From contig NZ_JALAHB010000223.1 in assembly GCF_022712115.1 (NCBI RefSeq), positions 1 through 33,823 on the forward strand: a DNA stretch of 33,823 nt, in the 5' to 3' direction. The notes below the pieces were generated by a model. It saw only the letters and a list, made by a program, of their open reading frames with translations, searched no databases and had not been told where the DNA came from. Every line of letters starts with the position of its first letter. Position 1 is the first letter of the stretch. Positions 31,887 through 33,823 of this stretch are shown piece after piece. A program made the translations under genes and the position numbers. Origin of the DNA: Brevibacterium sp. (GTDB lineage Bacteria > Actinomycetota > Actinomycetes > Actinomycetales > Brevibacteriaceae).

Positions 31887-32579
31887 ATGAACGAGCAGAA
31901 GCGGAGAGTGATCATCACCGGCGGAGGCTCCGGACTGGGGCTGGCGTGCGCCGAGGCCGTCGCGGACGCGGGAGGGACTCCCTTCGTCCTGGACCTCGAC
32001 GTCTCCGCGGCCGCGCCGCACCGGGCCCGCGCGCTCGACGTCACGGACCGGCCCGCGGTCGGACGCCGCATCGACGAGGCCGCGGAGGAGCTGGGAGGCG
32101 TCGACGCGCTCGTCTGCGCGGCGGGGATCGACGTCCCGGGAGGCCTCGACGAGATCGCCGCCGCGCAGTGGGAGCGCGTCCTCGCGGTCAACCTGCTCGG
32201 CACGGTCTCCGCCGTCCGGGCCGCGCTCCCCCATCTCTCCCGCACCCACGGGCGGGTGGTCACGGTCTCCTCCACCCTGGCGCTCCGGGGCGCGGCGGGC
32301 GCCACCGCCTACAGCGCCTCGAAGTTCGCCGTGCGCGGCTTCAGCCAGGCGCTGGCGGCGGAGACCGCGGGCCGGGTCGGGGTCACGAACATCATCCCCG
32401 GTGGGATGCGCACGCACTTCTTCGACGGCCGCGAGGAGCAGTACCGCCCGCAGGACGACTCCCGCCTCAACGATCCCGCCCGGGTCGCGGAGGCGATCCT
32501 CTTCGCCCTCTCCCAGCCCCGCGGCGCGGAGGTGCGCGAGATGCTCGTCGCGCACGAGGACGAGGGGTCGTGGCCGTGA
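31887..32579 (+). CDS. Classical short-chain dehydrogenase at the end of the heptose operon
   Basis: 230 residues. Classical SDR with IITGGGSGLGLACAEAV, LDVTDR, VCAAGID, VSSTLAL and YSASKFAVRG (YxxxK). It lacks the GxxGxxG start and length (about 310) of HldD, so it is not the known ADP-heptose epimerase. ATG 31887 is preceded by GGAGAGGAG; the ATGA-overlapping ATG at 31803 would add a repeat-encoded stretch and has a poor ribosome site. It may oxidise or reduce the heptose or another intermediate. It ends 8 bp from a convergent GT9 gene. Confidence 0.88.
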   Translation: MNEQKRRVIITGGGSGLGLACAEAVADAGGTPFVLDLDVSAAAPHRARALDVTDRPAVGRRIDEAAEELGGVDALVCAAGIDVPGGLDEIAAAQWERVLAVNLLGTVSAVRAALPHLSRTHGRVVTVSSTLALRGAAGATAYSASKFAVRGFSQALAAETAGRVGVTNIIPGGMRTHFFDGREEQYRPQDDSRLNDPARVAEAILFALSQPRGAEVREMLVAHEDEGSWP

Positions 32580-32581
32580 GG

Positions 32582-32596
32582 GGCCGCTCAGCGGCC
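32582..32596. terminator. Short hairpin at a convergent gene junction
   Basis: GGCCGC-TCA-GCGGCC spans the stop codon of the leftward GT9 gene, just past the SDR stop. A 6-bp stem with a 3-nt loop could serve both directions, but there is no T-run, so this is a weak call. Confidence 0.35.
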
Positions 32597-33700
32597 TGCA
32601 GCCTGGGCGCGGGCATCCGGCCAGACCGGCTCCGGCGCGATCGCCGTGAGGTACGAGGGATCGTGCGCGCAGCGGTCGGCCGTCCAGCCCACCTGGGTGA
32701 CGTCCACCCCGCACTCCGGGCAGCGGGTCACCCAGGAGAGGTGCACGCGATGGCGACCGCGCCCCAGGGGGCCGGCGCTGATGCAGTTGCCCACCCAGTA
32801 GAGGCCCACCGTGGCGGTGCCCGCCGCCGCGGCGAGGTGACGGGGACCACTGTCGTTGCCGACCATCACATCGGCCTCGGCGAGCACCCCCATGAGCGCG
32901 GAGAGGGACAGCGCACCGGCCAGCGAGGCCACCGAGCCGCGGGGGTTCCGGCTCCCGCGCGAGCGCGCCCCGGACACGATCTCCTCCCCGGCGGGCGCAT
33001 CGGACCCGTCCCCGACGACGACCACCTGCCAGCCCTCGCCCGCCGCGAGCGCGGCCAGCTCCGCGAAGCGCTCCGCCGGCCAGCGCCGGCGCGGGTCGGT
33101 CGCACCGGGGTGGAGCACCAGCAGCCCCGCGGCCGCCTCGTCGCGCAGCTCTGCACCCGCCTCGCGTTCGGCGGGCGTGACCGCGAGGCGGGCCTCCGGG
33201 CTCCGCACGGGAGCGCCCACGAGGCCCACGACCTCCAGCGCCCGCAGCATCTCGTGCTGGTGGTAGACGTACGGCAGGTTCCGTTCGAGGGCCGCGGCGT
33301 CCTCGGTCCGTGTGCCGACGGTGTGCCGCGCCCCCAGTTCCAGCAGGAACGGGTTGGAGTTCCGGCCGCCGCCGTGGACCTGCACCGCGAGCGCGACCTC
33401 GCGCTCGCGCATCCGGCGTAAGAAGGCGGCGCGCGCCGGCGGGCCCCCCTCGCCGGGCCGCCCGCCCGGCGCCGGCGGCACCACGACGACCTCGTCGACG
33501 GGCCCCGGCCGGCCGGCGAGCAGCTCCGCGTGCGCGGGCGTGCCGAGCAGGGTGAGCGCGGCCTCCGGATAGGCGGCCGCGAGCGCCTCGCAGGCGGGGA
33601 CGGCGACCATGAGGTCGCCCAGGCCCCCGCCGCGCAGGACCGCGATCCGCCCGATCCCCTCGAGCCGTGCGCCCGCGGCACCCTCGTACGTCCCGCCCAT
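32588..33700 (-). CDS. Glycosyltransferase family 9, third copy
   Basis: 370 residues, GT9. IAVLRGGGLGDLMVAVPACEALAAAYP is the acceptor-domain signature; VLHPGATDPRRRWPAERFAELA and GNDSGPRHLAAAAGTATVGLYW mark the donor domain. A Cys cluster (RCPECGVDVTQ, then RCAHD) near the C-terminus resembles a small metal-binding knuckle. Start set at ATG 33700, with GAAGGGA 7 nt upstream; a start at 33721 would add seven residues. Leftward, convergent with the heptose operon and divergent from the next gene 36 bp away. Likely a third heptose-family transfer step. Confidence 0.88.
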   Translation of the reverse strand: MGGTYEGAAGARLEGIGRIAVLRGGGLGDLMVAVPACEALAAAYPEAALTLLGTPAHAELLAGRPGPVDEVVVVPPAPGGRPGEGGPPARAAFLRRMREREVALAVQVHGGGRNSNPFLLELGARHTVGTRTEDAAALERNLPYVYHQHEMLRALEVVGLVGAPVRSPEARLAVTPAEREAGAELRDEAAAGLLVLHPGATDPRRRWPAERFAELAALAAGEGWQVVVVGDGSDAPAGEEIVSGARSRGSRNPRGSVASLAGALSLSALMGVLAEADVMVGNDSGPRHLAAAAGTATVGLYWVGNCISAGPLGRGRHRVHLSWVTRCPECGVDVTQVGWTADRCAHDPSYLTAIAPEPVWPDARAQAAGR

Positions 33701-33736
33701 CGCGCCGTCCCTTCGTCGCACCGAGGAGGAGCCTCA

Positions 33737-33823
33737 TGACCGAGATCACTGAACTCGACCCGCACACCGGCGACCCCGCCACGACCGTTCGCGCCGCCGG
33801 CGACAGCGAGGGCGCCGGTGTGC
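33737..33823 (+). CDS. Start of an unidentified gene (cut by the window end)
   Basis: ATG 33737 with GGAGGAG just upstream opens a frame that runs off the window after 29 codons, starting MTEITELDPHTG. The visible part is polar and Thr/Asp-rich and has no recognisable domain. Divergent from the third GT9 gene; context suggests it may belong to the same cluster. Confidence 0.6.

Noticed and set aside
25001..33700. The glycosyltransferase cluster as an LPS core locus of a Gram-negative contaminant
   Set aside because: GC content, codon use and gene-overlap style are the same as in the flanking actinobacterial genes, and no lipid A or LPS export gene is present.
1..33823. CRISPR arrays, tRNA genes, insertion sequences, integrases or attachment sites
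   Set aside because: None seen: no spaced repeat series, no transposase or integrase reading frame, no cloverleaf recognised by eye. A tRNAscan or Infernal run could still find a small RNA.

Overview
This is high-GC DNA (roughly 70% or more by eye) from a Gram-positive actinobacterium, most likely of the Micrococcales; I cannot name the genus. The basis is a DUF222-type HNH protein at the left edge, an LPXTG-type sortase substrate, a DtxR/IdeR-like iron box, dense ATGA and GTGA gene overlaps, GTG starts and several probable leaderless mRNAs. No tRNA, rRNA, CRISPR array, insertion sequence or phage gene is visible, and no gap between genes exceeds 300 bases.

Layout. 1-5.5 kb: end of an HNH endonuclease gene, then a CaiB-type CoA-transferase and AidB-like acyl-CoA dehydrogenase pair transcribed leftward, divergent from a LysR regulator, followed by an acidic PepSY lipoprotein. 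5.6-9.5 kb: overlapping genes for an acetyl-CoA synthetase-like ligase, O-acetylhomoserine sulfhydrylase and a CoA-binding protein, ending in a 15-bp-stem terminator. 9.7-12 kb: POT-family peptide transporter and an Fpg/Nei DNA glycosylase. 12-15.5 kb, leftward: LPRTG surface protein, SPFH/band-7 membrane protein and thiol peroxidase Tpx. 15.5-16.4 kb: siderophore-interacting flavoprotein behind a near-ideal iron box shared with the tpx upstream region. 16.4-20.8 kb, leftward: short-chain dehydrogenase, CocE/NonD hydrolase and ATP-grasp ligase.

20.8-33.8 kb is the unusual part. One operon (21.0-24.8 kb) couples a compact single-lobe solute-binding lipoprotein, a CDF-type transporter, a heme-oxygenase-like iron enzyme, a membrane-associated family 2 glycosyltransferase and a CDGSH iron-sulfur protein; every junction is a stop/start overlap, and a U-tract terminator ends it. 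After it come a leftward GT9 glycosyltransferase gene and a rightward operon (26.0-32.6 kb) with a GmhB-like phosphatase, a GT9 enzyme, a GT4-like enzyme, a GT4-GmhA fusion, a bifunctional HldE and a classical SDR. A third GT9 gene runs leftward at 32.6-33.7 kb and a new gene starts at the right edge.

Together GmhA, HldE and GmhB should take sedoheptulose 7-phosphate to ADP-D-glycero-beta-D-manno-heptose, the donor used for the inner core of Gram-negative lipopolysaccharide. Finding it with three GT9 (heptosyltransferase-family) enzymes in an organism with no lipopolysaccharide, beside a diiron-oxygenase-like and a CDGSH protein, points to an uncharacterised heptosylated surface glycan or small molecule. 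The enzyme assignments rest on visible catalytic motifs; the end product is inference.
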